Positions 49,822 through 58,319 of a stretch of 64,000 bases of DNA are shown here, in pieces. The notes beneath the pieces were generated by a model that saw only the letters and a program-made list of their open reading frames with translations, did not search any database and was not told the DNA's origin. The translations under genes and the position numbers were made by a program. Positions within the stretch are counted from its first letter, which is position 1. Each line of letters opens with the position of its first letter. The stretch comes from Paramixta manurensis (GTDB lineage: Bacteria > Pseudomonadota > Gammaproteobacteria > Enterobacterales > Enterobacteriaceae), in NCBI RefSeq assembly GCF_013285385.1, contig NZ_CP054212.1, positions 992,001 to 1,056,000 of the forward strand. The letters are read 5' to 3'.

Positions 49822-50625
49822 GTGCGGAAAAAAACCTATGCCATGAGATATGTTGCAGGCCAGCCAGCGGAGCGTATATTCCCGCCTGGCGCCATGTTGC
49901 ATGTTGGTCAGGCATTGCCGCCGGGCACGCCTATCTCGACGGAAGCCACGCTGCGTGTATTAGTGTGGAATATCTTTAAACAGCAGCGCGCTGATTGGAT
50001 GTCGGTATTACAAAACTTCGGCAAACATGCGCATTTGGTGTTGTTGCAGGAAGCGCAGACCACGCCAGAACTGATCCATTTTGCCACCTCAAATTATCTC
50101 GCTGCCGACCAGGTTCCCGCGTTCGTTTTACCACAACATCCCTCTGGGGTAATGACGCTGGCTGCCGCTCATCCGGTATATTGTTGTCCACTGCGCGAAC
50201 GCGAGCCGTTACTGCGTCTGGCGAAATCCGCGCTGATCACCGCCTATCCGCTGCCGGATGACAGTATGTTAATGGTGGTCAATATCCATGCGGTGAACTT
50301 CAGCCTCGGTATTGATGTTTATAGCAAACAGCTTGGCCCGATAGGCGAACAAATTTTGCATCATCAAGGGCCGGTGATTATGGCCGGTGATTTTAATGCC
50401 TGGAGCCGCCAGCGGATTAACGCGCTGTACCGCTTTGCGCGCGAGATGGGGCTGCGTGAGGTGAGGTTTACTGATGATCATCGGCGCAAAGCATTTGGTC
50501 GCCCGCTGGACTTTGTTTTCTATCGCGATATGAATGTTAGCGAGGCATCGGTGCTGGTTACCCAAGCTTCCGATCATAATCCACTACTGGTTGAGTTCCA
50601 AACCACCAAGCCTGAACGCCTTTAA
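49822..50625 (+). CDS. yafD: YafD family protein (endonuclease/exonuclease/phosphatase fold)
   Basis: UPF0294 protein, 267 residues (266 in E. coli), GTG start. EEP-superfamily motifs: LVWNIFKQQ, LLQEAQTTPE (metal Glu), VNIHAVNF, GDFNAWSRQR (Asp and Asn) and the catalytic ending QASDHNPLLVEF. In the literature E. coli yafD is linked with phage and host-defence phenotypes, but the substrate is not settled. The long 5' gap after the exporter (147 bases) suggests its own promoter. Confidence 0.92.
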   Translation: MRKKTYAMRYVAGQPAERIFPPGAMLHVGQALPPGTPISTEATLRVLVWNIFKQQRADWMSVLQNFGKHAHLVLLQEAQTTPELIHFATSNYLAADQVPAFVLPQHPSGVMTLAAAHPVYCCPLREREPLLRLAKSALITAYPLPDDSMLMVVNIHAVNFSLGIDVYSKQLGPIGEQILHHQGPVIMAGDFNAWSRQRINALYRFAREMGLREVRFTDDHRRKAFGRPLDFVFYRDMNVSEASVLVTQASDHNPLLVEFQTTKPERL

Positions 50626-50640
50626 CCGAAAAAAAGCATA

Positions 50641-50676
50641 AAAAAAGAGCCGACTTGAAGCGGCTCTTTTTTATTT
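50641..50676. terminator. Bidirectional terminator between yafD and mltD
   Basis: Stem AAAGAGCCG / CGGCTCTTT with an 8-base loop, flanked by an A-run on the left and a T-run on the right, between two convergent genes. Confidence 0.9.
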
Positions 50677-50691
50677 TATAACGGCTTAAAC

Positions 50692-52080
50692 CTAGCTGTC
50701 TGGCGTTGCGCTATTGTCAACAAACAGCGTTAGCTTATCGCCCGGCTGAATGTTTTTCGTATCACCCAGCACGCTGTTCCAGCGGCGCACGTCGTTAATC
50801 TCAACGCCGTGATGCCGTGCAATACTGGCAAGAGAATCACCCTTACGAACACGGTAGGTGATGCTGTTGCCGTTATCGGCCAGTTCGGCGCTTTTCGCCG
50901 CCCCAACAGAAAGCGTTTGACCCGGTTTAATGTTAGCGCCGCGCAGGTTATTCGCGCGCTGCAACGTTTTCACCGAAACGCCCAGTTGGTTGGCAATGCC
51001 CGACAACGTATCGCCACGACGAACCTTATAACTGCTGCTGCCGGTAGCAACACTGTTCTTCGCCAACTGCGTGGGTTGAACAGCGGTGATGTCACCAGAG
51101 GCCAGCGAGCTACGTAACTGTGCAACATGCGACTTAGGAACCATGATGTAATGAGGTCCATTAGGCGCTGTGGCACCGCGTTTGTAGCCGGTATTAAAGC
51201 TCTTCAATTTTGTCAGCGACATGCCTGCCATTTCGGCCGCCTGCGTCAACTGGATCTGCTGACCCACTTCCACTCGCGCCAGCGCGCGGCTTTCATTCGG
51301 GGTTGGCAAACGGACGCCATAACGTTTGTTGTTCTTCAGGATTTCGCCCAAAGCCAACATCTTCGGCACGTAAACCGTGGTTTCACGCGGCAGCGACAAG
51401 TTCCAGAAATCGGTAGGTTTCCCTCGCGCCTTATTCTGTTTTATCGCCTTCAACACACGACCTTCACCGCTGTTATAAGCAGCGATGGTTAACAACCAAT
51501 CACCGTTAAACATGCCGTTAAGCCGCTGCATCATATCCAACGCAACTTTTGTTGAGGCGACAATATCCCGTCGACCGTCATACCACTGGTTCTGCTTCAA
51601 ACCGTAGTTTCGCCCCGTGCTTGGCACTATCTGCCAAATACCCGCAGCATTCGCCGCAGAGGTTGCATGGGGGTCAAAAGCGCTCTCCACTATGGGTAGT
51701 AGTACTAGTTCCATCGGCATCTTACGTTCTTTAATCTGCTCGACAATCCAGTACATATACGGCTCTGCCCGTAATGTTACATCGTGGAGATAGCTCTTGT
51801 TTTTTAAGTACTTTTGTTTTTGTTCACGGATCCGGGAATTTTCCGGAACCTTCATCTTCAGCTCGTCGCTTATGAAATTCCAAAGATCGAGGTCTTGTGC
51901 GAGGCCCGTTCCATCATCCTGCCAACGCGGAGACAACATCCGATCTGAGTACTTTCCATTTTCACCTTGACCTGCCGAAGACAAACTCTGTGCATGCTGT
52001 TCCGGGATGTTGGCATCTTGCCTTGACGCCTGGCACCCAACCAGCAAGACCGAGGCGAGTAAGATCGCTTTAGCCTTCAT
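50692..52080 (-). CDS. mltD: Membrane-bound lytic murein transglycosylase D
   Basis: Outer-membrane lipoprotein that cleaves peptidoglycan glycan strands. The start at 52080 (MKAKAILLASVLLVGC) provides a signal peptide with lipobox LVGC (Cys16); the longer frame would add 39 residues running into gloB. The SLT domain (about 120-250) has the catalytic Glu in LLPIVESAFDPHATS and NAAGIWQIVPSTGRNYG. Two C-terminal LysM domains (YKVRRGDTLSGIA and YRVRKGDSLASIA). The 462 residues compare with 452 in E. coli. Confidence 0.96.
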   Translation of the reverse strand: MKAKAILLASVLLVGCQASRQDANIPEQHAQSLSSAGQGENGKYSDRMLSPRWQDDGTGLAQDLDLWNFISDELKMKVPENSRIREQKQKYLKNKSYLHDVTLRAEPYMYWIVEQIKERKMPMELVLLPIVESAFDPHATSAANAAGIWQIVPSTGRNYGLKQNQWYDGRRDIVASTKVALDMMQRLNGMFNGDWLLTIAAYNSGEGRVLKAIKQNKARGKPTDFWNLSLPRETTVYVPKMLALGEILKNNKRYGVRLPTPNESRALARVEVGQQIQLTQAAEMAGMSLTKLKSFNTGYKRGATAPNGPHYIMVPKSHVAQLRSSLASGDITAVQPTQLAKNSVATGSSSYKVRRGDTLSGIANQLGVSVKTLQRANNLRGANIKPGQTLSVGAAKSAELADNGNSITYRVRKGDSLASIARHHGVEINDVRRWNSVLGDTKNIQPGDKLTLFVDNSATPDS

Positions 52081-52151
52081 GTGTGTGTCAATAGTTTGCT
52101 TAAAAGACGAGCAATCATACGTGCTCGCCGTAAACAACACAACCAGAAAAA

Positions 52152-52907
52152 TCAAAAATGGTCTTTCTTCTGCCGTAACAGAGCAAATACTTCCCATGGG
52201 TGCTGTGGCGCAATTTCGAACCCAAGTTGTCTTTGTAAATCAGTCTCTTGTGTGCGTAAAAAAACATTTATTTTACGTTCAAGAGCCAGTTTTGTCGGCA
52301 AACTAACGCCGTTTTTAGCGCGTAACTCCTTAATTTCTCGATAGTAGCGCTCAATATCCGCATCTTGTGGTAAAACGGCATGCGCAAACTTCAAATTGGA
52401 TAACGTATATTCATGCGCACAGCAAACCAGTGTCTCATCGGGGAGTTCTGCAAGCTTCTGAAAAGATTCATACATTTGTTCTGGCGTCCCTTCAAATAAG
52501 CGTCCGCAACCGCCGGAAAAAAGCGTATCGCCACAGAAAAGATAAGGTGAACTGAAATATGAGATATGTCCTAAAGTATGACCGGGAGTAAAGATAACGC
52601 TAAATTCGCGCCCCAAAATAGGTAGCCGATCGCCTTCACTGACAATATGGGTAGCCCCTTTATCTTGGGTTTCCTGAGGGCCATATACCACTAGAGACGG
52701 GTACTTTTCGCAAAGTTCTTTTACGCCGCCAACGTGATCGTGATGGTGGTGAGTCAGTAAAATCGCTACGGGTTGCCAACGGTTTTTCGCCAACGCAGCG
52801 AGTACCGGCGCCGCTTCACCGGGATCAATAATCACGCAGTGACCATCGTCATCATTTAGCGTCCAGATGTAGTTATCCTGAAAGGCAGGAATGCTGGTAA
52901 GATTCAT
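52152..52907 (-). CDS. gloB: Hydroxyacylglutathione hydrolase (glyoxalase II)
   Basis: Hydrolyses S-lactoylglutathione to lactate and glutathione in methylglyoxal detoxification. Metallo-beta-lactamase motif LTHHHHDHVGG, further ligands in FTPGHTLGH and GDTLF, and CCAHEYTLSN. The ATG at 52907 with GAGG upstream gives 251 residues as in E. coli; an in-frame GTG two codons earlier is the alternative. dkgB, another aldehyde-detoxifying enzyme, is nearby. Confidence 0.95.
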   Translation of the reverse strand: MNLTSIPAFQDNYIWTLNDDDGHCVIIDPGEAAPVLAALAKNRWQPVAILLTHHHHDHVGGVKELCEKYPSLVVYGPQETQDKGATHIVSEGDRLPILGREFSVIFTPGHTLGHISYFSSPYLFCGDTLFSGGCGRLFEGTPEQMYESFQKLAELPDETLVCCAHEYTLSNLKFAHAVLPQDADIERYYREIKELRAKNGVSLPTKLALERKINVFLRTQETDLQRQLGFEIAPQHPWEVFALLRQKKDHF

Positions 52908-52949
52908 AGACACCTCGCAAAGGTCGTGAAGGAATCAAGATGGTAAAGC

Positions 52950-53684
52950 ATGAAGCCTGCTAAAACACGCCAAATTCTCAACGCGCCGCACTCATGGAGC
53001 GATATGCCATGGGGGGACTATTTCCGCGATGCGCTAATCCAACATCTACAGCCCTGCCTTGGCAAGCTGTATGGGTTTCATTTGCTCAAAATTGGTAGCC
53101 TCAGCGCGGAAATTAATACCGAAGGTTGTTCTATTTCACATCAGGTCAATGTGGGGGAGGAGGGCTCGGCGTTACAGGTTATCGCTAACCCAATGCGGCT
53201 GCCCTTTGAGGCGAAATCGGTCGATGCGTGTTTGCTGGCGCATACGTTGGCGTGGAGCCATGACCCACACAGTATTTTGCGTGAGGTCGATCGGGTGTTA
53301 ATTGATGATGGCTGGATGATTATCAGCGGATTCAATCCATTTAGTCTGCTCGGCGTTGGGAAAGTGGTGCCGGGCTTACATCGCCGTGCGCCATGGAGCG
53401 GGCGGATGTATAGCCAGATTCGGGTGCTGGACTGGCTTAGCTTACTCAATTATGAAGTGATGCAACGGACGCATTTTCAGGTGCTGCCATGGAACCGGCA
53501 AGGCGGGAAAGTGATCAGCGCGCACCTACCGGCGCTCGGTTGCCTGAATATTATTGTCGCGCGCAAACGAACCTTCCCGTTAACCATGAACCCGGCGAAG
53601 AAGAGCCTCCATAAAGTGAAATTACGGCAAACCGCCAGTGCGACACGCCAGTTTCGCCACTTTAATGATCACGATCCCGGCTGA
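52950..53684 (+). CDS. yafS: SAM-dependent methyltransferase YafS
   Basis: A 244-residue class I methyltransferase-like protein (240 in E. coli YafS). The core resembles Methyltransf_11: ANPMRLPFEAKSVDACLLAH and LREVDRVLIDDGWMIISGFN. The glycine-rich SAM loop is poorly conserved (LLKIGSLSAEI), so activity is not assured. It diverges from gloB by 42 bases and overlaps the end of rnhA by 16 bases, tail to tail. Substrate unknown. Confidence 0.9.
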   Translation: MKPAKTRQILNAPHSWSDMPWGDYFRDALIQHLQPCLGKLYGFHLLKIGSLSAEINTEGCSISHQVNVGEEGSALQVIANPMRLPFEAKSVDACLLAHTLAWSHDPHSILREVDRVLIDDGWMIISGFNPFSLLGVGKVVPGLHRRAPWSGRMYSQIRVLDWLSLLNYEVMQRTHFQVLPWNRQGGKVISAHLPALGCLNIIVARKRTFPLTMNPAKKSLHKVKLRQTASATRQFRHFNDHDPG

Positions 53685-54136
53685 TACCCAACATCGTCAA
53701 AAGCCGGGTTCTCGGCTGCCGAGCGCGCCAGTTCATCACAGCGCTCGTTCTCCGGGTGGCCGGCATGGCCCTTTACCCACTCCCACTTAATCTGATGATG
53801 GCTTAATGCGGCATCAAGACGTTGCCACAGGTCGACATTTTTTACCGGCTTCTTATCGGTGGTTTTCCAGCCGCGTTTTTTCCAGTTATGGATCCAACTG
53901 GTAATCCCCTGCCGGACATATTGACTATCGGTACTGAGCACGACTTCACAGGGCTGTTTGAGCGCTTCTAGCGCCACAATCGCCGCCATCAACTCCATCC
54001 GGTTGTTGGTGGTTAAATGAAAACCGGCGCTAAACATTTTTTCATGTTGCTGATAGCGCAAAATGGCGCCATACCCCCCAGGACCAGGGTTGCCAAGACA
54101 AGAACCATCGGTGAAAATTTCTACCTGTTTACGCAT
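53669..54136 (-). CDS. rnhA: Ribonuclease HI
   Basis: Degrades RNA of RNA-DNA hybrids, including R-loops and Okazaki primers. The start at 54136 (MRKQVEIFTDGSCLGNPG) gives 155 residues, as in E. coli. Catalytic residues: Asp10 (FTDGS), Glu48 (NRMELMA), Asp70 (STDSQY) and His/Asp near AGHPENERCD. It is divergent from dnaQ over 52 bases, the classic rnhA-dnaQ arrangement. Confidence 0.97.
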   Translation of the reverse strand: MRKQVEIFTDGSCLGNPGPGGYGAILRYQQHEKMFSAGFHLTTNNRMELMAAIVALEALKQPCEVVLSTDSQYVRQGITSWIHNWKKRGWKTTDKKPVKNVDLWQRLDAALSHHQIKWEWVKGHAGHPENERCDELARSAAENPAFDDVGYQPGS

Positions 54137-54188
54137 CTCTGGTAGACTTCCTTCTGACAAAACGCCAAGTCTGACATAAACGAGCCCT

Positions 54189-54920
54189 ATGAGCACAGCA
54201 ATTACACGCCAGATTGTACTTGATACGGAAACCACCGGGATGAACATGGTGGGGGTCCACTACGAAGGCCACCGCATTATTGAAATCGGTGCGGTAGAAG
54301 TGGTCAATCGCCGCCTGACCGGTAATAACTTTCATATGTATCTGAAGCCGGATCGTTTGGTTGATCCCGAGGCCTTTGGCGTACACGGGATTGCCGATGA
54401 GTTTTTGGCGGATAAGCCGACCTTTAGCGAAATTGCCGATGAGTTTCTGGATTATATTCGCGGCGCAGAGCTGGTAATCCATAATGCGTCGTTTGATATC
54501 GGCTTCATGGATTATGAGTTCGCCAAACTGCAACGCGGCATTGAGAAGACCGAAACCTTCTGTCAAATCACCGATAGTCTGTTGATGGCGCGCAAACTCT
54601 TCCCGGGTAAGCGCAACAGTTTGGATGCGCTCTGTTCGCGTTACGAAATTGATAACAGTAAGCGTACGCTGCACGGCGCATTACTCGATGCCGAGATTCT
54701 GGCGGAAGTTTTCCTGACCATGACCGGCGGGCAAACCTCGCTGACATTTTCAATGGAAGGGGAAAGCGAAAAGCAGGGCGGTGAAGAAACCATTCAACGC
54801 ATTACACGTCCGGCGGCGGCACTCCGCGTTTTGCACGCCAGCGACGAAGAAGTAATGGCGCATGAACAGCGGCTTGATTTAGTCATGAAGAAGGGCGGCA
54901 GTTGCCTGTGGCGCGCTTAA
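54189..54920 (+). CDS. dnaQ: DNA polymerase III epsilon subunit (proofreading exonuclease)
   Basis: 3'-5' exonuclease of the replicase. The DEDDh motifs are visible: LDTETTGMN (ExoI), HNASFDIGFMD (ExoII) and HGALLDAEILA (ExoIII). The C-terminal segment binds DnaE. The 243 residues equal E. coli. It ends before the promoter of the second tRNA-Asp. Confidence 0.97.
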   Translation: MSTAITRQIVLDTETTGMNMVGVHYEGHRIIEIGAVEVVNRRLTGNNFHMYLKPDRLVDPEAFGVHGIADEFLADKPTFSEIADEFLDYIRGAELVIHNASFDIGFMDYEFAKLQRGIEKTETFCQITDSLLMARKLFPGKRNSLDALCSRYEIDNSKRTLHGALLDAEILAEVFLTMTGGQTSLTFSMEGESEKQGGEETIQRITRPAAALRVLHASDEEVMAHEQRLDLVMKKGGSCLWRA

Positions 54921-54995
54921 GCGCTTCATTTTTAGTCGAAAAAAAGCATCCCTGATGAAAAATACGACAAATGATCTATTCTTTACGAAAAAGCG

Positions 54996-55024
54996 TTGAC
55001 GGCACTTCGAAGTGCCCTTAATAT
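54996..55024 (+). promoter_or_regulatory. Promoter of the solitary tRNA-Asp
   Basis: TTGACG (54996-55001), 17-base spacer, TAATAT (55019-55024) and GCGCC discriminator, a strong stringent-type promoter. The spacer contains the palindrome GGCACTTCGAAGTGCC. Confidence 0.88.
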
Positions 55025-55054
55025 GCGCCTCGTTCCCGACGGGGAACACAGCGC

Positions 55055-55131
55055 GGAGCGGTAGTTCAGTTGGTTAGAATACCTGCCTGTCACGCAGGGG
55101 GTCGCGGGTTCGAGCCCCGTCCGTTCCGCCA
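55055..55131 (+). tRNA. aspV: tRNA-Asp (anticodon GTC), solitary copy
   Basis: 77 bases with encoded CCA, identical to the copy at 46407-46483. It has its own promoter and terminator. It marks the edge between the conserved region and the accessory hpx cluster. Confidence 0.97.
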
Positions 55132-55139
55132 AAATTTGT

Positions 55140-55169
55140 AAAGGCCGGTTCAGCAATGAATCGGCCTTT
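55140..55169. terminator. Terminator between tRNA-Asp and the permease
   Basis: Imperfect stem AAAGGCCGGTTCA / TGAATCGGCCTTT around a GCAA loop; serves the tRNA and, in reverse, the convergent permease gene. Confidence 0.8.
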
Positions 55170-55191
55170 CGTCGTTTAAGCGCGACGATAA

Positions 55192-56688
55192 TTATTCTTT
55201 CTGCATCGTCATTTTATCGGCAAAGCGTTTACCCAGTGCGCGTGGCCGCTCTTCACGTGCCATCCAGCGATAACCGCCTGCGCCTAAACCAGCGCCGATA
55301 AACCAACTAAAGTTGGCGGCCGCATGTAGCGAAGGAATAAAACTCAACAGGAGTCCAACTGCCACTGCCGGAACCAGCGCCATGACCGCTTTGGGATTAA
55401 TGCCTCCGCGATACCAGTAGCGGCCTTGCGGCGTCGCATCGAAGAGATCGTCAACCACAATTTCACCGCGTTTGATCAGATAGAAATCCGCCAGCAAAAT
55501 GCCGAAGAGTGGGCCGATAAAGGCACCCAGTACGTCCAGGGTGTAGTGAATTAACTCTGGCGATTGGAAAAGGTTCCACGGCGTCAGTAATACCGAGCCG
55601 ACGGCAGCGATCATCCCGCCGGTGCGGAAACTGATTTTTTGCGGCGCGCAGTTAGAAAAGTCAAACGCCGGTGACACGAAGTTGGCCACGATATTAATAC
55701 CGATTGTCGCGGTAATCATCGTCAGCAGACCAATGGCTACCGCTACGTCGTTACCGACCCGGCTCACGGTTTCAATCGGGTCGGTAATCATTTTGCCAAA
55801 CAGGGAATGCGAGCCGGATACGATGACGACCGTCACAATTGAAAATAGCAGGAAGTTGAACGGCAATCCCCAACGGTTGCCGCGACGAATCTCCCGCATA
55901 CTTTTACCGTAGCGTGAGAAATCGCCGAAGTTCAGCAACGGGCCGGAGAAATAAGACACCACCAGCGCGGTGGCGGTAATCATTTGCCAGGTTTGTTCAC
56001 TAACGCTCAATTGCTTACTGGCCAGCGTGAACGAGATGCCACTAATACCCGTTTTGTACACAATCCATCCGGCTAGCGCGACCATGACGACGTAGACCGC
56101 CGGACCGGCAATATCAATAAAACGCTTAATTGCCGACATACCGTGCCAGAACACTAACGCCTGCAGTAACCACATGATGCCAAAGCAGATCCAGCCAAGC
56201 TGAGACAGGCCAAGCCAGCTACTGTGGGTTAAGCTGGTTAATGAGGGAAAGAATTTTAATAACATCAACAGCATGGCATTGGATGCCAGCCAGGTTTGGA
56301 TGCCATACCAGGCAAAGGCGATCAGCCCGCGAATCACCGCCGGGATATTCGCGCCAAACACGCCAAACGCCTGGCGGCAGATCACGGCGTAAGGCACGCC
56401 CGCCATCTGGCTCGGTTTTGCCACCAGATTTGCCGCCAACTGAACAATACAGATGCCAATTAATAAACACAGCAATACCTGCCAACTCGCCAAACCCAGC
56501 GTAAAGAAGCTGGCGGCGACCACATAGCCTCCCATACTGTGTACATCCGACATCCAGAAAGAAAAAATGTTGTACCAATTCCAGTTTTGCTGGCGCGTCG
56601 GGGCCAGATCGTCATTACATAAACGCGGGCTGTAGTGTGCGTTGGCTTCGGTTGCCGACGCCGGGGTAACGCCTGAATGTTTTGGCAT
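55192..56688 (-). CDS. NCS1-family permease, probably for allantoin or a related ureide/hydantoin
   Basis: A 498-residue membrane protein with about 12 hydrophobic helices. NCS1 hallmarks are WNWYNIFSFWMSDVHSMGGY in the first helix, AGVPYAVICRQAFGVFG and the LLNFGDFSRYGKS loop. NCS1 members import purines, pyrimidines, hydantoins and allantoin with sodium or protons. Substrate assignment is inferred from the divergent neighbour hpxSAB. A possible sigma-54 promoter and GntR operator sites lie upstream. Confidence 0.85.
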   Translation of the reverse strand: MPKHSGVTPASATEANAHYSPRLCNDDLAPTRQQNWNWYNIFSFWMSDVHSMGGYVVAASFFTLGLASWQVLLCLLIGICIVQLAANLVAKPSQMAGVPYAVICRQAFGVFGANIPAVIRGLIAFAWYGIQTWLASNAMLLMLLKFFPSLTSLTHSSWLGLSQLGWICFGIMWLLQALVFWHGMSAIKRFIDIAGPAVYVVMVALAGWIVYKTGISGISFTLASKQLSVSEQTWQMITATALVVSYFSGPLLNFGDFSRYGKSMREIRRGNRWGLPFNFLLFSIVTVVIVSGSHSLFGKMITDPIETVSRVGNDVAVAIGLLTMITATIGINIVANFVSPAFDFSNCAPQKISFRTGGMIAAVGSVLLTPWNLFQSPELIHYTLDVLGAFIGPLFGILLADFYLIKRGEIVVDDLFDATPQGRYWYRGGINPKAVMALVPAVAVGLLLSFIPSLHAAANFSWFIGAGLGAGGYRWMAREERPRALGKRFADKMTMQKE

Positions 56689-56739
56689 GAAACCTGCTCC
56701 TCTTCACATATCGGTTGGATATTGCCTCGCAACAGGTAT

Positions 56740-56756
56740 TGCAGGATCTAGGCCAA
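56740..56756 (-). promoter_or_regulatory. Candidate sigma-54 promoter of the permease gene
   Basis: On the minus strand TTGGCC ... TGCA with GG and GC exactly 10 bases apart, the required -24/-12 spacing; it lacks the AC after TGGC and one T before TGC. It lies about 50 bases before the permease start. Confidence 0.45.
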
Positions 56757-56766
56757 TCAGTGATTT

Positions 56767-56800
56767 TTTGTATACATAAATAAAAAAACATGTATACGAT
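56767..56800. promoter_or_regulatory. Paired GTATAC operators in the permease-hpxS intergenic region
   Basis: TTGTATACAT (around 56768-56777) and ATGTATACGA (56790-56799) are spaced about 22 bases centre to centre, two helical turns. A weaker TGTATGC follows at 56803. FadR/FCD-type GntR regulators commonly bind such TNGTATACNA palindromes, so these are likely HpxS sites. Confidence 0.6.
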
Positions 56801-56832
56801 TCTGTATGCAAAAACCCTTACCGGAGCGGGTA

Positions 56833-57549
56833 ATGAAAAGTGAAAGCGGCCTAAAGACGGCCTCAGACCTGAATGATAAGGATGAACCTATCTATCAGGC
56901 CTTACTCTCGGCGATGGTGGAACATCAGTTGCCGCCCGGCAGTAAATTGCCTGAGGAAGCGTTGGCAGAGGTGTTTGGCGTGAGCCGTACCGGCATTCGG
57001 AAAGTGCTACAGCGCCTCGCTGCAGTGCAAATGGTCAATCTGACGCCCAAACGCGGTGCACAGGTTGCCACCCCGGATGTGGAGGAGGCGCGCGATATTT
57101 TTCGGACCCGGGCGCTGCTAGAGTGCGCCAACTTACCGGACATAGTGACACACTGCCAGCCCCCACATTTAGCGGCGCTTGATGCGTTGGTTCAGCAAGA
57201 GCAGCAGGCGCATGAGGCACATAATGGCCCGGCGGCAATTCGCCTGTCGGCCGCGTTTCACATCCAACTACAGGCCATCTCGGGTAATCAGGTACTAACC
57301 GAGATGGTGACGCGTCTGACGCAGCGCTCCTCACTGGTGATTGCCGCCTGGGGCGCGCCCTGGCAGCAAGGATGTCGTTGCGATGATCATGACCAGTTAA
57401 TTGTCCTGTTACGTGAAAAAAATCTCGTCGCGTTGACCACCGCCCTACAGCATCACTTCGATCACATAGTTGCCTCGCTGCATTTTGAGCGCGGCGGTGA
57501 CATGCTGCCGGATTTCACCCGCTTATTTGCTCACATGAGAGTGCGTTAA
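56833..57549 (+). CDS. hpxS: GntR-family (FCD subfamily) transcriptional regulator
   Basis: Regulator of the allantoin genes. A GntR winged helix occupies about 15-75 (LPPGSKLPEEALAEVFGVSR, TGIRKVLQRLAAVQMV), followed by an all-helical FCD ligand domain (about 85-230) with metal-ligand-like histidines in AFHIQLQ and the later DHDQL/LQHHFDHI. The ATG at 56833 is chosen since GGAG lies 6 bases upstream; an earlier ATG at 56806 has no ribosome site and falls in operator DNA. It is 2 bases from hpxA. Confidence 0.85.
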   Translation: MKSESGLKTASDLNDKDEPIYQALLSAMVEHQLPPGSKLPEEALAEVFGVSRTGIRKVLQRLAAVQMVNLTPKRGAQVATPDVEEARDIFRTRALLECANLPDIVTHCQPPHLAALDALVQQEQQAHEAHNGPAAIRLSAAFHIQLQAISGNQVLTEMVTRLTQRSSLVIAAWGAPWQQGCRCDDHDQLIVLLREKNLVALTTALQHHFDHIVASLHFERGGDMLPDFTRLFAHMRVR

Positions 57550-57551
57550 AG

Positions 57552-58289
57552 ATGGAAAAAATCGTTATTCAGGTGATCAATCCGAATACCAGTCAGGCAA
57601 TGACGGAAACCATTGGTCGCGCGGCGCGCGCGGTGGCAGCGGCGGGAACTGAGATTGTCGCCGTTTCGCCGACACAAGGTGTGCCCTCCATCGAAGGCCA
57701 TTTTGATGAAGCGATCGCCGCCGTCGGCGTGCTGGAACAGATCAAACGAGGCCGTGAACAAGGCGTGAGCGGGCATGTCATTGCCTGCTTTGGCGATCCG
57801 GGGTTGCTGGCGGCGCGTGAGTTAGCGTCTGCGCCGGTGGTGGGGATTGCCGAAGCCGCAATGCATATGGCGACGCTGGTGGCGACCCGTTTCTCGATTG
57901 TGACCACGCTACCGCGCACGCTGGTGATTGCCCGACACTTATTGCAGCAGTATGGATTTGAGCGCCATTGTGCCGCGTTGCATGCGATAGATCTGCCGGT
58001 GTTAGCGCTAGAAGATGGCAGCGGATTAGCGCAAGAGAAGGTCCGGGCACGCTGTCTCCAGGCGAAGCGTGAAGACGGGAGTGGTGCCATTGTGCTGGGA
58101 TGTGGCGGAATGGCAACACTGGCAAAAGCGCTTACGCAAGAACTGGGAATACCGGTCATTGATGGCGTCGGCGCGGCGGTCAAAATGATCGAGTCGCTGG
58201 TAGCGCTCGGCTTATCCACCAGTAAACATGGCGATCTGGATTATCCCTTCGCTAAGCCATTGAGCGAGGCGTTTAGCCATCTCAATTAA
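57552..58289 (+). CDS. hpxA: Allantoin racemase (Asp/Glu/hydantoin racemase family)
   Basis: Interconverts R- and S-allantoin so that the whole pool can be hydrolysed. HyuE-type fold of 245 residues, beginning with a beta strand and INPNTSQAMTE. The two catalytic cysteines are Cys79 (IACFGDPGLL) and Cys184 (VLGCGGMATL). A general hydantoin racemase is the alternative; the adjacent allantoinase favours allantoin. It is 2 bases after hpxS and 30 bases before hpxB. Confidence 0.88.
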   Translation: MEKIVIQVINPNTSQAMTETIGRAARAVAAAGTEIVAVSPTQGVPSIEGHFDEAIAAVGVLEQIKRGREQGVSGHVIACFGDPGLLAARELASAPVVGIAEAAMHMATLVATRFSIVTTLPRTLVIARHLLQQYGFERHCAALHAIDLPVLALEDGSGLAQEKVRARCLQAKREDGSGAIVLGCGGMATLAKALTQELGIPVIDGVGAAVKMIESLVALGLSTSKHGDLDYPFAKPLSEAFSHLN

Positions 58290-58319
58290 TCCACCGCCGC
58301 GATAACACGGGAAAATGCG

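Noticed and set aside
52081..52197. Extended N-terminus of MltD overlapping gloB
   Set aside because: It would bury the lipoprotein signal peptide; the start at 52080 gives an exact lipobox and no overlap.
56715..56732. Plus-strand GG-N10-GC (TTGGATATTGCCTCGCAA) as a sigma-54 promoter for hpxS
   Set aside because: Spacing is right, but most consensus bases around -24 and the TT before GC are missing; better explained by chance.
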